Assembly (NCBI GenBank): GCA_043497085.1
Contig: JBIEKI010000005.1
Reading direction: 5' to 3' (one strand)
From: Thalassobacillus sp043497085
Lineage (GTDB): Bacteria; Bacillota; Bacilli; Bacillales; Halobacillaceae
DNA: 64,000 nt
Under the pieces are notes generated by a model. That model was not told the origin of the DNA. It ran no database searches and saw only the letters and a program-made list of their open reading frames with translations. A program made the translations under genes and the position numbers. Shown piece after piece: positions 1 to 7,559 of the stretch. Position 1 is the first letter of the stretch. The number at the start of each line of letters is the position of its first letter.

Positions 1-153
1 ATTGTTGATTGCCAATTTGGGCAGGGAAACGATGAGACTCCTACGGGAGAGGCAAGGCTGACGAGGCCCCGCAGGGCGAAGCCCGAGGAGACTTGTCGTC
101 TTCCCCGTGGAAAGGGAATCGTTTCCCTGCCCCACTTTTCCAGTATCAACAAT
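1..153. repeat. Dispersed palindromic intergenic repeat, family 1, copy 1
   Basis: GC-rich element with nested inverted repeats. The inner arms are GGGCAGGGAAACGAT (19-33) and its complement (118-132). The outer arms are ATTGTTGAT (1-9) and ATCAACAAT (145-153). The core GAGACTCC...GGGAGA...CCCCGCAGGGCGAAGCCCGAGG recurs at 42038-42205 (opposite orientation) and 42338-42463. It has no reading frame. Similar non-coding repeats are known between genes in Bacillaceae; the function is unknown. The element may begin left of the window. Confidence 0.8.
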
Positions 154-165
154 AATGAAAAAAAA

Positions 166-214
166 GGCTGCCCCTATAAGTCTCTTATAGACTTATGGGA
201 CAGCCCCTTTTTTA
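166..214 (+). terminator. Intrinsic terminator
   Basis: Hairpin with arms GGCTGYCCC-TATAAG and CTTAT-GGGACAGCC followed by a T run. It would end a transcript entering from the left of the window. Confidence 0.75.
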
Positions 215-302
215 TTAAAAATAGTTTATATGTCCTGTTGAACAGGAAAACTGATAAAATAGGACTACTAATAGTTTTTATATAGAATAGGAGTGAATCG
301 CA

Positions 303-608
303 ATGATATCAATAACCTTAAAATGGGTAACAGGTATATTAGAAGGCCTGCTGGCCATCCCTATCGCCGGTGGATTATTCATCCTCGGATCCGGGTGGCA
401 GCCATTGATGTTCATGTTTGTCCTTCACTTGATTACCCTTATCTTTTCCGTTAAAGACAGCCGCTTCAGCGCCGGAAGTGTGCTGGGACTGATCACCAGC
501 GTTGTCGGCATCATCCCGGGAATCGGCTGGTTGATGCATACCATTACAGCAATTGTATTGATCATTGACGCTTCCATCTCGTCAAAAGCGATGAATAGCG
601 CGAAATAA
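303..608 (+). CDS. Small multi-pass membrane protein of unknown function
   Basis: A 101-residue, strongly hydrophobic protein with about four membrane-spanning stretches (roughly residues 8-28, 33-49, 58-76 and 79-92) separated by short polar turns, one containing KDSRF. An AGGAG site 9 bases before the ATG supports the start. The gene stands alone between a terminator and a weak hairpin at 619-648. The family was not recognised; small integral membrane proteins of this kind are common and uncharacterised in Bacillaceae. That it is a membrane protein is clear from the sequence; its role is unknown. Confidence 0.75.
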   Translation: MISITLKWVTGILEGLLAIPIAGGLFILGSGWQPLMFMFVLHLITLIFSVKDSRFSAGSVLGLITSVVGIIPGIGWLMHTITAIVLIIDASISSKAMNSAK

Positions 609-992
609 TTATGCTATCAGGCTTGTTCCGTATTAACGGGATGAGCCTTCTTTATGGCATGTTTAATAAGGTTATGTTTTATTAGACACTCCAGCTGATT
701 ACCAGACAACAAATAGGGTGTGCTAGATAATTACGATGGTTCACTAGATAGTAATGTACGATACCATCCTAAAGAGTCGCCCTCCTACTTTTTCAGGTAA
801 CCCATCAATTCCCTGCTACCTTAATCATAATACAATATAGAGTTTTCCGTTTTTTGGCATAATCATGTTGCCTCTGTCCCTCTCCCCTTTTATGTAAATG
901 GTCTTATTTTATAAGTATTTCTCTATAAGTATTCTTAATATTTCCTCTAAATGATAATCTTGTAAATAATCCATAGAAGGAGGAAAGAATAC
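609..992 (+). other. Gene-free stretch with a weak terminator
   Basis: The hairpin at 619-648 (AGGCTTGTTCCGT / ACGGGATGAGCCT, with mismatches) followed by TCTTTAT probably ends the small membrane protein transcript. The remainder is AT-rich with no convincing reading frame or RNA motif, apart from the promoter region expected for the next gene. Confidence 0.5.
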
Positions 993-1940
993 ATGAACAT
1001 ACTACAAATGAAAAGATTCGTTCAGCTTTTTACGATTCTGTCGCTTATCTTACTCTTGTCATGGCCTATGTCTTCCAGTGCCCGTGATAAAGACGACATC
1101 CTGCTCGTCAACAAACAGTCGTCTCTTTCGGAAGACTACATACCTGCTGACCTAGTAACTCCTGATGTAGCTTTTTCTGGAGACGAGGAACAATTACAGG
1201 CTAAAGCGGCCGCAGCCTTAGAGGCAATGTTCACGGCTGCTGAAAGGGACGGCGTCCAATTGTATGCCGCTTCTGGTTATCGTTCATACCAGTATCAAAA
1301 GGGGCTCTTTCAATTCTGGGTCGACCAATATGGAGAAGCGCAAGCGAGCCGGGTGAGTGCCAAGCCAGGTCACAGTGAACATCAGACAGGCCTGACCATG
1401 GATGTAACCAGTAAGGACGTAGATTTTCAATTAAAAAAATCATTCGGTAAAACCAGAGCTGGTCACTGGATTGAAAAGCATGCCGCAGAATATGGCTTCA
1501 TCATCCGGTATCAGGAAAATAAAGAGCCGGTCACAGGGTACGATTATGAACCCTGGCACCTAAGGTATGTTGGAAAAGACCACGCTAAGATTATCACAAA
1601 TTATAATATCGCCCTGGAAACTTATCTTTCACATGACATGGATAGCATGCCAAATACATACACTGTACAAGGTGGAGATACATTCTACAGCATTGCGAAA
1701 AACAACGGAACCACCGTCGAACATGTCCTGGCTTTAAATCCTGAAATAAAGACTCGCTCCCTTCCTGTAGGCGCTGAAATTCAATTACCAGGTCAAGACG
1801 TCCATATAGTCAAAAAAGGCGATACCATTTCAGAGGTGGCAGCCAAATATTCAGGTGTCACTCCTGAACTGTTGATGGATGTGAATGATCACGTCGACCC
1901 AAACCAGCTTCCTATTGATGCCGCCATCAATATTCCATAA
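993..1940 (+). CDS. Secreted D-Ala-D-Ala carboxypeptidase (VanY/M15B) with two LysM domains
   Basis: A 315-residue exported peptidoglycan hydrolase. Residues 1-30 are a signal peptide. The M15B zinc-peptidase domain carries SGYRSY (94-99), the SxHxxGxxxD zinc motif SEHQTGLTMD (128-137), and the ExWH motif EPWH (186-189). Two LysM repeats follow (about 223-267 and 271-315), each with the GDT signature, and would hold the enzyme on the wall. Such enzymes trim the terminal D-Ala of stem peptides. A strong GAAGGAGG site precedes the ATG. It is followed by its own terminator and by a close paralogue, so this is a tandem duplication. Missing here compared with the paralogue is the C-terminal SH3-like tail. 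Confidence 0.92.
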   Translation: MNILQMKRFVQLFTILSLILLLSWPMSSSARDKDDILLVNKQSSLSEDYIPADLVTPDVAFSGDEEQLQAKAAAALEAMFTAAERDGVQLYAASGYRSYQYQKGLFQFWVDQYGEAQASRVSAKPGHSEHQTGLTMDVTSKDVDFQLKKSFGKTRAGHWIEKHAAEYGFIIRYQENKEPVTGYDYEPWHLRYVGKDHAKIITNYNIALETYLSHDMDSMPNTYTVQGGDTFYSIAKNNGTTVEHVLALNPEIKTRSLPVGAEIQLPGQDVHIVKKGDTISEVAAKYSGVTPELLMDVNDHVDPNQLPIDAAINIP

Positions 1941-1946
1941 CGCTTA

Positions 1947-1982
1947 TGCCAAGCCTTATTCATCTGAGGCTTGGCATTTTCT
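1947..1982 (+). terminator. Intrinsic terminator
   Basis: Perfect stem TGCCAAGCCT / AGGCTTGGCA followed by TTTTCT, directly after the first carboxypeptidase gene. Confidence 0.85.
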
Positions 1983-2198
1983 ATTTATATACAAGGGTTG
2001 TTAGCATCCATCCCCCTCTCTTGCTTGGTCACTTCCCATATTTTACCTTATATTACATTTATGTTACGGTTATTACATAACGATTACTGAAAACCACTTA
2101 AGGAGGGGTATCATTAATCAATTATTTTATTGCGTGTTCTAGTTGGAACTTCCTTGTTGTTGCGTTGGGTTTTAACAACTATAAGGAGGATGATTTTT

Positions 2199-3380
2199 TT
2201 GAATATCCGTGAATATTCTGCAAGAATAATAAATGTTTTAATGATACTCACCATTAGCGCATTCGTTGCTTGGCCTGCTACAGTTAAAGCACACGATAAA
2301 GATGATATTTTACTAGTCAATAAAAGCCACTCCTTATCGGAAAGCTATGTACCTGGTAATCTTGTTTATCCTGACGTTTCCTATTCCGGTGATCGAGAAC
2401 GGATGCGGTCGTATGCCGCTGATGCTTTAGAGGATATGTTCTATGCCGCTAAACAAGATGGAATTCAGCTTTATGCCGCTTCTGGTTATCGCTCTTATGC
2501 ATACCAGGAAGACTTGCATCAGTACTGGGTGAATCAATATGGGGAGGAAGAAGCTAACCGGATCAGTGCGAAAGCTGGCGAAAGTGAACACCAGACAGGG
2601 TTGGTTATGGATGTGACCAGCGCATCCGTAAACTTTGAATTAGTGAAAGGCTTCGGGGATACAAATGCCGGACAATGGATTGAACAAAATGCTGCCGCTT
2701 ACGGTTTTATCGTCCGTTACCCTGAAGGTAAAGAGCATGTAACAGGCTATAGCTATGAACCATGGCATTTACGATATGTCGGTGCTGATCATGCCCAGGA
2801 CATCATGGGGCAGGATATTACGCTCGAAACCTATCTATCTAGCAATTCTGAATCAGAACAAACTACTTCTTATACCATCAAGGCTGGTGATACTTTATAC
2901 AAAATTGCGCTTGATCAAGGTACAACGGTAGACCAACTGGTGAGCTTAAATCCGGGCATTCAACCTCGATACTTGCAGATCGGAATGACGATCCAGCTGC
3001 CAGGCAGCTCATCTTCTCCCGATCAACCAAGAACAAGTACGTCTTATACCATCGAGCCTGGCGATACCTTCAGCGGGATTGCAGCTTCCTATTCTGGAGT
3101 GACTACCCAGGAATTGATGGATGCCAATCCGGGAATCAACCCTCGTTATCTGGTAATCGGTTCGACGATAACAATCCCTGGAGAATCTTCTGATAACCAA
3201 ACTTCCTATGTAGAAGCTGACGGAAACGTATGGATCCATGCTACACCCGATTTCAACGCGTCCTCCCGACTCGGGGTTTTCTATGAAGGGGAAAAAGAAA
3301 AACTTCTGGGAGAAACGCCAAATATGTATCAAATCAGCAGTGGTTATGTTTCTAAACATTATGCTGATGTTATCGAATGA
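2199..3380 (+). CDS. Secreted VanY-type carboxypeptidase with two LysM domains and an SH3-like tail
   Basis: Paralogue of the preceding gene, about 393 residues. The chosen start is TTG at 2199, because AAGGAGG lies 9 bases upstream; the in-frame ATG at 2190 overlaps that ribosome site and no site serves earlier starts. The signal peptide is followed by DKDDILLVN, identical in both paralogues, then SGYRSY, SEHQTGLVMD and EPWH (M15B zinc and catalytic motifs). Two LysM domains follow, both ending in a NPGI...RYL...G...I pattern. The last 60 residues resemble a bacterial SH3 domain, a second wall-binding module absent from the first copy. Role: trimming of peptidoglycan stem peptides outside the membrane. 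Confidence 0.9.
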   Translation: MNIREYSARIINVLMILTISAFVAWPATVKAHDKDDILLVNKSHSLSESYVPGNLVYPDVSYSGDRERMRSYAADALEDMFYAAKQDGIQLYAASGYRSYAYQEDLHQYWVNQYGEEEANRISAKAGESEHQTGLVMDVTSASVNFELVKGFGDTNAGQWIEQNAAAYGFIVRYPEGKEHVTGYSYEPWHLRYVGADHAQDIMGQDITLETYLSSNSESEQTTSYTIKAGDTLYKIALDQGTTVDQLVSLNPGIQPRYLQIGMTIQLPGSSSSPDQPRTSTSYTIEPGDTFSGIAASYSGVTTQELMDANPGINPRYLVIGSTITIPGESSDNQTSYVEADGNVWIHATPDFNASSRLGVFYEGEKEKLLGETPNMYQISSGYVSKHYADVIE

Positions 3381-3429
3381 TAGAGACAGCTGATTTCCTT
3401 TTCCCAGGTCAGTCAGCACTAAATGATAA

Positions 3430-3469
3430 AGGTGTCGGAAAATCTGTAATAAATTTTCTGGCACCTTTT
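3430..3469 (+). terminator. Intrinsic terminator
   Basis: AGGTGTC-GGAAAAT / ATTTTCTGGCACCT hairpin followed by TTTTCT, ending the second carboxypeptidase transcript. Confidence 0.8.
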
Positions 3470-3539
3470 CTAGTAGGTCTGCCATGATAATTAACAGGCT
3501 TCATGCTAAGATAAAGGTAAATGATCCGGAGGTGGAAAA

Positions 3540-4454
3540 ATGAAAATTGTTATTATCGGCGCAGGTGCCTTGGGCGCTTATTTCGGCGGCCGCTGGCAAG
3601 AAGCAGGGCATGAAGTTACATTTTTGGTTCGTGAACGGCGGGCAAATCAGATTCAAGAGAATGGCATTCATATACATAGCCCCTATGGTGATTATAAAAT
3701 GGACAACCCCTCCATCATCCGCCAGGCGGACGAAGCTGAAGGTGCAGACCTCGTTTTTTTATCCGTAAAAGGGTATCATCTTCCAGGCGCAATGGAAGAT
3801 TTGAAGACACTGACTGCAAAAGGAGCGAAAGTCCTTCCGGTTCTCAATGGTGTTGAACACATCCCTACGTTACAAAAAGAACTGGGCGAAGAAACGGTGA
3901 TCGGGGGACTATCCTTCATCATTGCCACTTTGGATGAACAAGGCCATGTCGTCCATTCAGCCAATGTACATGACCTCGTATTCGGTGCTCTCCACCAGTC
4001 CCAGCAACAGCTGGTTGATGAACTGGGCTTAGTCTGTGAGCAAGCTAATTTTGATGGAAGATTAAGCAACGATATTTTAAAAGAATTATGGAAAAAGTAT
4101 ATGTTCATCACAGCTTTTTCTGGAATTACAACAGCAGCCAATCTGCCAATCGGAGAGATTCGCAAGTATCCGGAAACCTACCACATCGCACGTAAGGTTT
4201 TAGAAGAGATGAAACAGCTGGCCAACAGTCATGGCCTCGAACTAACCGATAAACACGTAGACAAGGCGTTTGAAAGTATTAATAATCTAGGTGATGAAGC
4301 TACTTCTTCTATGCACCAGGATCGTCGCAAAGGACTTACGCTGGAAGTCGAACATTTACATGGTGGTGCACTTCGGTTAGGGGAAGCTGTAGACCTGAAA
4401 CTTCCTTATATTGAATCGATTTATGGCATTATTAAACCATTCGAAAATGCTTGA
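3540..4454 (+). CDS. panE: 2-dehydropantoate 2-reductase (ketopantoate reductase)
   Basis: A 304-residue NADPH-dependent enzyme reducing 2-dehydropantoate to pantoate in pantothenate and CoA synthesis. The N-terminus has the Rossmann motif GAGALGAYFGG (residues 7-17). SVKGYHLPGAM (around 76) and LPVLNGVEH (around 101) match the family pattern in which a Lys and an Asn contact substrate. The C-terminal helical domain ends with the SSMHQDRRKG-type segment typical of PanE/ApbA. Length is normal and GGAGGTGG precedes the ATG. Bacilli often carry PanE paralogues, so the exact substrate is less certain than the family. It is monocistronic, with terminators on both sides. Confidence 0.88.
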   Translation: MKIVIIGAGALGAYFGGRWQEAGHEVTFLVRERRANQIQENGIHIHSPYGDYKMDNPSIIRQADEAEGADLVFLSVKGYHLPGAMEDLKTLTAKGAKVLPVLNGVEHIPTLQKELGEETVIGGLSFIIATLDEQGHVVHSANVHDLVFGALHQSQQQLVDELGLVCEQANFDGRLSNDILKELWKKYMFITAFSGITTAANLPIGEIRKYPETYHIARKVLEEMKQLANSHGLELTDKHVDKAFESINNLGDEATSSMHQDRRKGLTLEVEHLHGGALRLGEAVDLKLPYIESIYGIIKPFENA

Positions 4455-4464
4455 AATAATTAAA

Positions 4465-4493
4465 AACAGCCCTGAAAATGGGCTGTTTTTTGC
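4465..4493 (+). terminator. Intrinsic terminator
   Basis: AACAGCCC / GGGCTGTT stem with a TTTTTT tail, 10 bases after panE. Confidence 0.9.
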
Positions 4494-4520
4494 TGAGGAT
4501 AAAAATACTATTACCCGGGT

Positions 4521-5039
4521 TCAAATTGTTATCCACTTTTCATAACAATTATAACGTTGTGCATCACTCGGCCGGTGGGGAAACTCTACAAATCCTCGCA
4601 ATTGAAAATCATTATGAAGATATAACTGGTTGGAGACTGGATTTCCGTCAAAAGTGTCCAGGCGGATGCTTGTGTAATCTTGTTCTTTTGCATAGTTGTC
4701 ACACCACTTTATCAACTGGCGCCCGTATCCTTTCCCCTGGTGGGTCGGCGAAATACAGAGACCATGCAATACCAGTGGCTTGCCAATTACATCCCGCCAT
4801 TCGATTGCTTCCCACTCAAGCGTCCCCTCTTCATTCAATATCACCGCTCCGATAATACTCTCTTCCTCCACCATTACATATAGTTGCTTATTCATTATCG
4901 CCTGGAAAATAAAATCCCTGCCTGGATAATTTTCATCCCACTGAGAAATCGCTTGTGCTGCCAGCACCTCTGCACAAGCCTGGTAAAGATTAAAGACTTC
5001 TTCCGCCTGATGCTCTTCCGCCAATATGATGTCCGTCAT
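4521..5039 (-). CDS. GNAT-family N-acetyltransferase
   Basis: A 172-residue single-domain acetyltransferase. The acetyl-CoA binding loop is seen as HQGKGYGRQLI (Q/R-x-x-G-x-G/A), and the later RLDTFDGNPVSNQLYLHNDF is the usual beta6/beta7 region with the conserved Asn-Tyr end. The start at 5039 has AAAAGGGGAAG upstream. The gene is convergent with panE. GNAT substrates cannot be predicted from sequence; amino groups on small molecules, peptides or proteins are all possible. Confidence 0.85.
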   Translation of the reverse strand: MTDIILAEEHQAEEVFNLYQACAEVLAAQAISQWDENYPGRDFIFQAIMNKQLYVMVEEESIIGAVILNEEGTLEWEAIEWRDVIGKPLVLHGLCISPTHQGKGYGRQLIKWCDNYAKEQDYTSIRLDTFDGNPVSNQLYLHNDFQLRGFVEFPHRPSDAQRYNCYEKWITI

Positions 5040-5168
5040 TGCTCTTCCCCTTTTTAATTTTTAGATGTGATAAACTGGTATAAAGTATGTTTTTACCAGT
5101 AAATCTATGTTTCTATAATTTTAGCATAATTCAGATAAATACCAGAAATAATTTTAAGGATGGACGCC

Positions 5169-5807
5169 ATGGGTTTTTTCACTGACCGAACCAAAACGCA
5201 AACTACATTTGAAATCTTCATGCTGCTTCTTGCTACAATATCCGTGGCTACTATTTGGAAAGAGACCGGTTATAACAGTATTATCGTCTGGACTACATGG
5301 GCAATATTTTTCCTCGATTTCCTGTACCGTTTATACAAAAGTGAGAGTATGTGGAAATTCATCAAAAAGCATCCCTTCCTGCTTATCGCTGCCATCCCTT
5401 TGGATGCCGTTTTTCAGTTTGCCCGGTTTGCAAGGATTCTCCATTTACTAAGACTGAAATCAATCACCAAATTTTACACCAAACCATTTATTAAATACTT
5501 TAAGCGACAGCATCTAGGTTTTGTAGCTGGGGCAACGGCAATAGTCCTCTTTCTAGCTATTATTCCGCTTTATCAATTCGAATCGGGAGTAGAAAGCTAT
5601 GTTGAAGCTATGATTAGTGCCCTCACTGCCATTACATTTTTCGGCAGGACGGCATTTGAACCGGCGACAGGTATTGGTCAAACAATCATAGTAATTCTGA
5701 CGATTTTCGGCGTTATTTTGCACGGACTTATCATCAGCACAGCATTCGATATCTTCTATCATTCAAAATGGGTGCAAACTTTTGTAAAGAAATTGAAAAA
5801 CAGATAA
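5169..5807 (+). CDS. Potassium-channel-like membrane protein with an altered selectivity filter
   Basis: About 212 residues. The ATG at 5169 is preferred over the one at 5160 because AAGGATGG then lies at a normal distance. The fold follows voltage-gated-type ion channels: hydrophobic S1-S3 segments, then a regularly charged S4-like helix (RFARFARILHLLRLKSITKFY). After an S5 helix and a pore region comes a last helix (TIIVILTIFGVILHGLIIS). In place of the filter TVGYGD it reads TFFGRTAFEP, so potassium selectivity is doubtful. It acts in the cell membrane; whether it conducts ions is unknown. It has its own short transcript between the GNAT gene and a small hydrophilic ORF. Confidence 0.7.
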   Translation: MGFFTDRTKTQTTFEIFMLLLATISVATIWKETGYNSIIVWTTWAIFFLDFLYRLYKSESMWKFIKKHPFLLIAAIPLDAVFQFARFARILHLLRLKSITKFYTKPFIKYFKRQHLGFVAGATAIVLFLAIIPLYQFESGVESYVEAMISALTAITFFGRTAFEPATGIGQTIIVILTIFGVILHGLIISTAFDIFYHSKWVQTFVKKLKNR

Positions 5808-5871
5808 GGTTTAGGATTTTCTCGCACGAGGTATACTCCACATATAACGCTGATGAATGAGGTGACTTAAG

Positions 5872-6105
5872 ATGGCTGAAAACCAAAAGAAAAACGACCG
5901 CCAGCAAAAAGGTATGGCCAGAAGGAATCAGCCTGAACAAATCGAGTCTGATAATGAAAGCTTGCTGGACAAGCATAAAGATGAACAGTTGACTGATCCT
6001 ATTCCGATGGATGACTTAAATAAAGAAATGAAGGAAGAAAAGAAAAAAGATAAAACAAAGAAAGATTCAGGTTCAGAAGAAAAATATAAGAAGGATTATA
6101 AGTAG
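5872..6105 (+). CDS. Small lysine- and glutamate-rich hydrophilic protein
   Basis: A 77-residue protein, about two-thirds charged or amide residues, with no hydrophobic core or signal peptide and a KKDKTKKDSG-type C-terminal tail. GAGGTGAC about 8 bases before the ATG supports translation. It is probably intrinsically disordered. The family was not recognised. Similar small charged proteins in bacilli are sometimes spore- or stress-related, but nothing here shows that. Confidence 0.6.
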   Translation: MAENQKKNDRQQKGMARRNQPEQIESDNESLLDKHKDEQLTDPIPMDDLNKEMKEEKKKDKTKKDSGSEEKYKKDYK

Positions 6106-6141
6106 CCGCATTGTTTGGGGTTTAAATTCAAAAACTTTTTG

Positions 6142-6170
6142 TTGACATGATGCTCGATATCCTGTAATAT
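6142..6170 (+). promoter_or_regulatory. Strong sigma-A promoter with no gene behind it
   Basis: TTGACA (6142-6147), a 17-base spacer, and TAATAT (6165-6170). The -35 matches the consensus exactly and the -10 differs by one base; transcription would begin near 6177. No open reading frame with a ribosome site follows for more than 400 bases. Confidence 0.7.
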
Positions 6171-6176
6171 TGTCAT

Positions 6177-6400
6177 TTGTAGCTATATAGCGAATGGAAC
6201 GTAGAAATGTATAGACACGTCAAGAGTGTAGTATGATCGAACTTTTGACGAAACTAAACTGGCATTCTGTGCTAAGTTTTTGAAACACTTATTCACACTG
6301 GATCGGCTTCGGAGCCGTAAGGATGCAAGAGAGGTAGGGCTTGCGTCGTCTAAGTTAGAAAACTACCAAACGGAATTATAACCGCGGCAAATAGACACAC
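6177..6400 (+). ncRNA. Candidate structured non-coding RNA (unassigned)
   Basis: The transcript expected from the promoter at 6142 contains three stable hairpins. They are CGTCAAGAG/CTTTTGACG (6218-6226 with 6242-6250), CGGCT/AGCCG closing a 4-base loop (6304-6317), and GATGCAAG/CTTGCGTC (6322-6329 with 6340-6347). The loop of the third contains GGTAG (6333-6337), complementary to CTACC at 6363-6367, so a pseudoknot is possible. No coding frame is visible. It does not match my recollection of 6S RNA, RNase P RNA, tmRNA or SRP RNA. The 3' end is probably in the repeat or hairpin that follows (6403-6578). Confidence 0.45.
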
Positions 6401-6402
6401 AT

Positions 6403-6499
6403 TAGAAAAACTTGGCTTGTCGCCAAGTACTAATGGCGAAAGCCTTAGTATTTTCTTATACTTTAACTCTTCAAAGTTTAACTTTCTTAAAGTATAACA
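6403..6499. repeat. Dispersed stem-loop repeat, family 2, copy 1
   Basis: Modular element containing CTTGGC-loop-GCCAAG, then ACTAA-GGC-GAAA-GCC-TTAGT (a GNRA-type loop), then TATACTTTAA ... TTAAAGTATA. The same order occurs at 31168-31263 and in part at 57836-57894. It lies between genes and codes for nothing visible. Confidence 0.75.
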
Positions 6500-6544
6500 A
6501 AAAAGTGTGCAACATAAATAAGCATTTCCAAACGTTTAAACTAC

Positions 6545-6578
6545 AAAGCGGGTCTGACTGATTGTCGGATCCGCTTTT
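6545..6578. terminator. Bidirectional hairpin terminator
   Basis: AAAGCGG / CCGCTTT stem with flanking pairs and T or A runs on each side. It can end both the plus-strand RNA and the sortase operon on the minus strand. Confidence 0.65.
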
Positions 6579-6587
6579 CCAATGGAA

Positions 6588-6836
6588 TTATATTTTCATA
6601 TCGATTGTAGCACAGTTAAGTTCCTGGAAAAGTACCGAGTCTTCGATATACTCTACTCTAGTGCGAGGCTGAAGTTTTTCAAGCAAATTGATTTGTTCTT
6701 TGATGTAATTAAACGGGCCAATTCCTCTGTACTGGCTATTTATATATATTTCACAGCGGTTTTCGCCAAGCAATACCAGCTTAACAAGCCTGCCATTAAT
6801 CAGACTTACATAGGTTTTATCTAACAAACGAATCAT
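6588..6836 (-). CDS. Small protein of unknown function at the end of the sortase operon
   Basis: An 82-residue soluble protein, mixed alpha/beta in appearance, with two Cys (in ENRCEIY and LNCATID). AAGGAGG precedes the ATG at an ideal distance. It starts only 18 bases after the sortase stop codon, so it is very likely the last gene of the sipW-tasA-sortase transcript, and the terminator at 6545-6578 follows. No family was recognised. By position it may assist or regulate fibre anchoring, but that is inference. Confidence 0.7.
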   Translation of the reverse strand: MIRLLDKTYVSLINGRLVKLVLLGENRCEIYINSQYRGIGPFNYIKEQINLLEKLQPRTRVEYIEDSVLFQELNCATIDMKI

Positions 6837-6854
6837 ATCCCTGCCTCCTTAAAA

Positions 6855-7499
6855 TCAACTGCCTTCTTCTACAAGTTCAGCCTGGACAATTAACCGATGG
6901 GTCGGATCTTTAATCGGATGACAGGTGATCAGCGTCACCATCGACTTATCTGTTGGCTGTTCTAAAACCGACAAATCTGTGGGCAATACCAGCAATGTCT
7001 CTGTCACACGATAGGTGAAGGTTTCGTTCTTGTTGGCTACCTTCACATCCTGTCCTTCCTTCACTTCATCGAGACGATTGAACAATCGTCCATAGCTATA
7101 ACCACGGTGGCCAGCCAAAGCTGCATTGCCGATTTCCCCTACTTGAGCTGTTTCTGACATATGACCGACTGCATATTCAAGGTTATCCATGCCTGCTCCT
7201 TCTAATAATGGAAGTTTTAAATCTATGGTTGGAATTTCAATACTTCCGATTAAAGGATCTTCTGAGACTTGCTGAGATTGTTTTTGCTGCGAACTTTCCC
7301 GCTCGCCAGCTTCCAGTATTTGATTTACGTTTTGATAACTTTCAATCATTTCATTGGTATCGATTTCTGGCTGTGTTTTCTCCAGTGCCTCCAGCATTTG
7401 ACTTTGCTGGTTAGAGGTGTAATGGTTTTCTATAGTCGGATAAAGCAAAAAGCCAACACCTATCAGTACGACTATGGCAGCTATACCTCTCATCAGCAT
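6855..7499 (-). CDS. Class D sortase
   Basis: A 214-residue membrane-bound transpeptidase that joins LPXTG-type proteins to the wall. Residues 4-22 form an N-terminal membrane anchor, followed by a Gln-rich linker. The catalytic domain shows LAGHRGYSYGRLF (catalytic His), VTLITCHP (the TLxTC cysteine motif) and DPTHRLIV (the catalytic Arg). GGAGGG 4 bases before the ATG fixes the start. Its likely substrate is encoded just upstream and ends in LPQTG. A hairpin between the two genes may lower sortase expression relative to the substrate. Confidence 0.92.
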   Translation of the reverse strand: MLMRGIAAIVVLIGVGFLLYPTIENHYTSNQQSQMLEALEKTQPEIDTNEMIESYQNVNQILEAGERESSQQKQSQQVSEDPLIGSIEIPTIDLKLPLLEGAGMDNLEYAVGHMSETAQVGEIGNAALAGHRGYSYGRLFNRLDEVKEGQDVKVANKNETFTYRVTETLLVLPTDLSVLEQPTDKSMVTLITCHPIKDPTHRLIVQAELVEEGS

Positions 7500-7516
7500 T
7501 TGACCCTCCCTCTATA

Positions 7517-7559
7517 TAAAAAGAGCAGTGGAGTGTATTATGCTTGTTCCCCACTACTC
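7517..7559 (-). terminator. Attenuating hairpin between LPXTG and sortase genes
   Basis: On the minus strand GAGTAGTGG pairs with CCACTGCTC, followed by TTTTTATAT. The stem begins inside the last codons of the LPXTG gene. It probably allows partial read-through to the sortase. Confidence 0.6.

Noticed and set aside
2099..2142. Possible leader peptide after AAGGAGG at 2099
   Set aside because: Only an ATT start and nine codons are available; no regulatory logic is visible.
2130..2198. Longer N-terminus for the second carboxypeptidase from TTG 2130
   Set aside because: It would put about 20 basic and hydrophobic residues before a normal signal peptide and has no ribosome site at the right distance; TTG 2199 has one.
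3009..3485. 158-codon minus-strand frame opposite the second carboxypeptidase
   Set aside because: It is a shadow of the real gene, has no ribosome site and no family resemblance.
6177..6400. 6S RNA, tmRNA, RNase P RNA or SRP RNA
   Set aside because: None of the conserved ends or cores I know of these RNAs are present.
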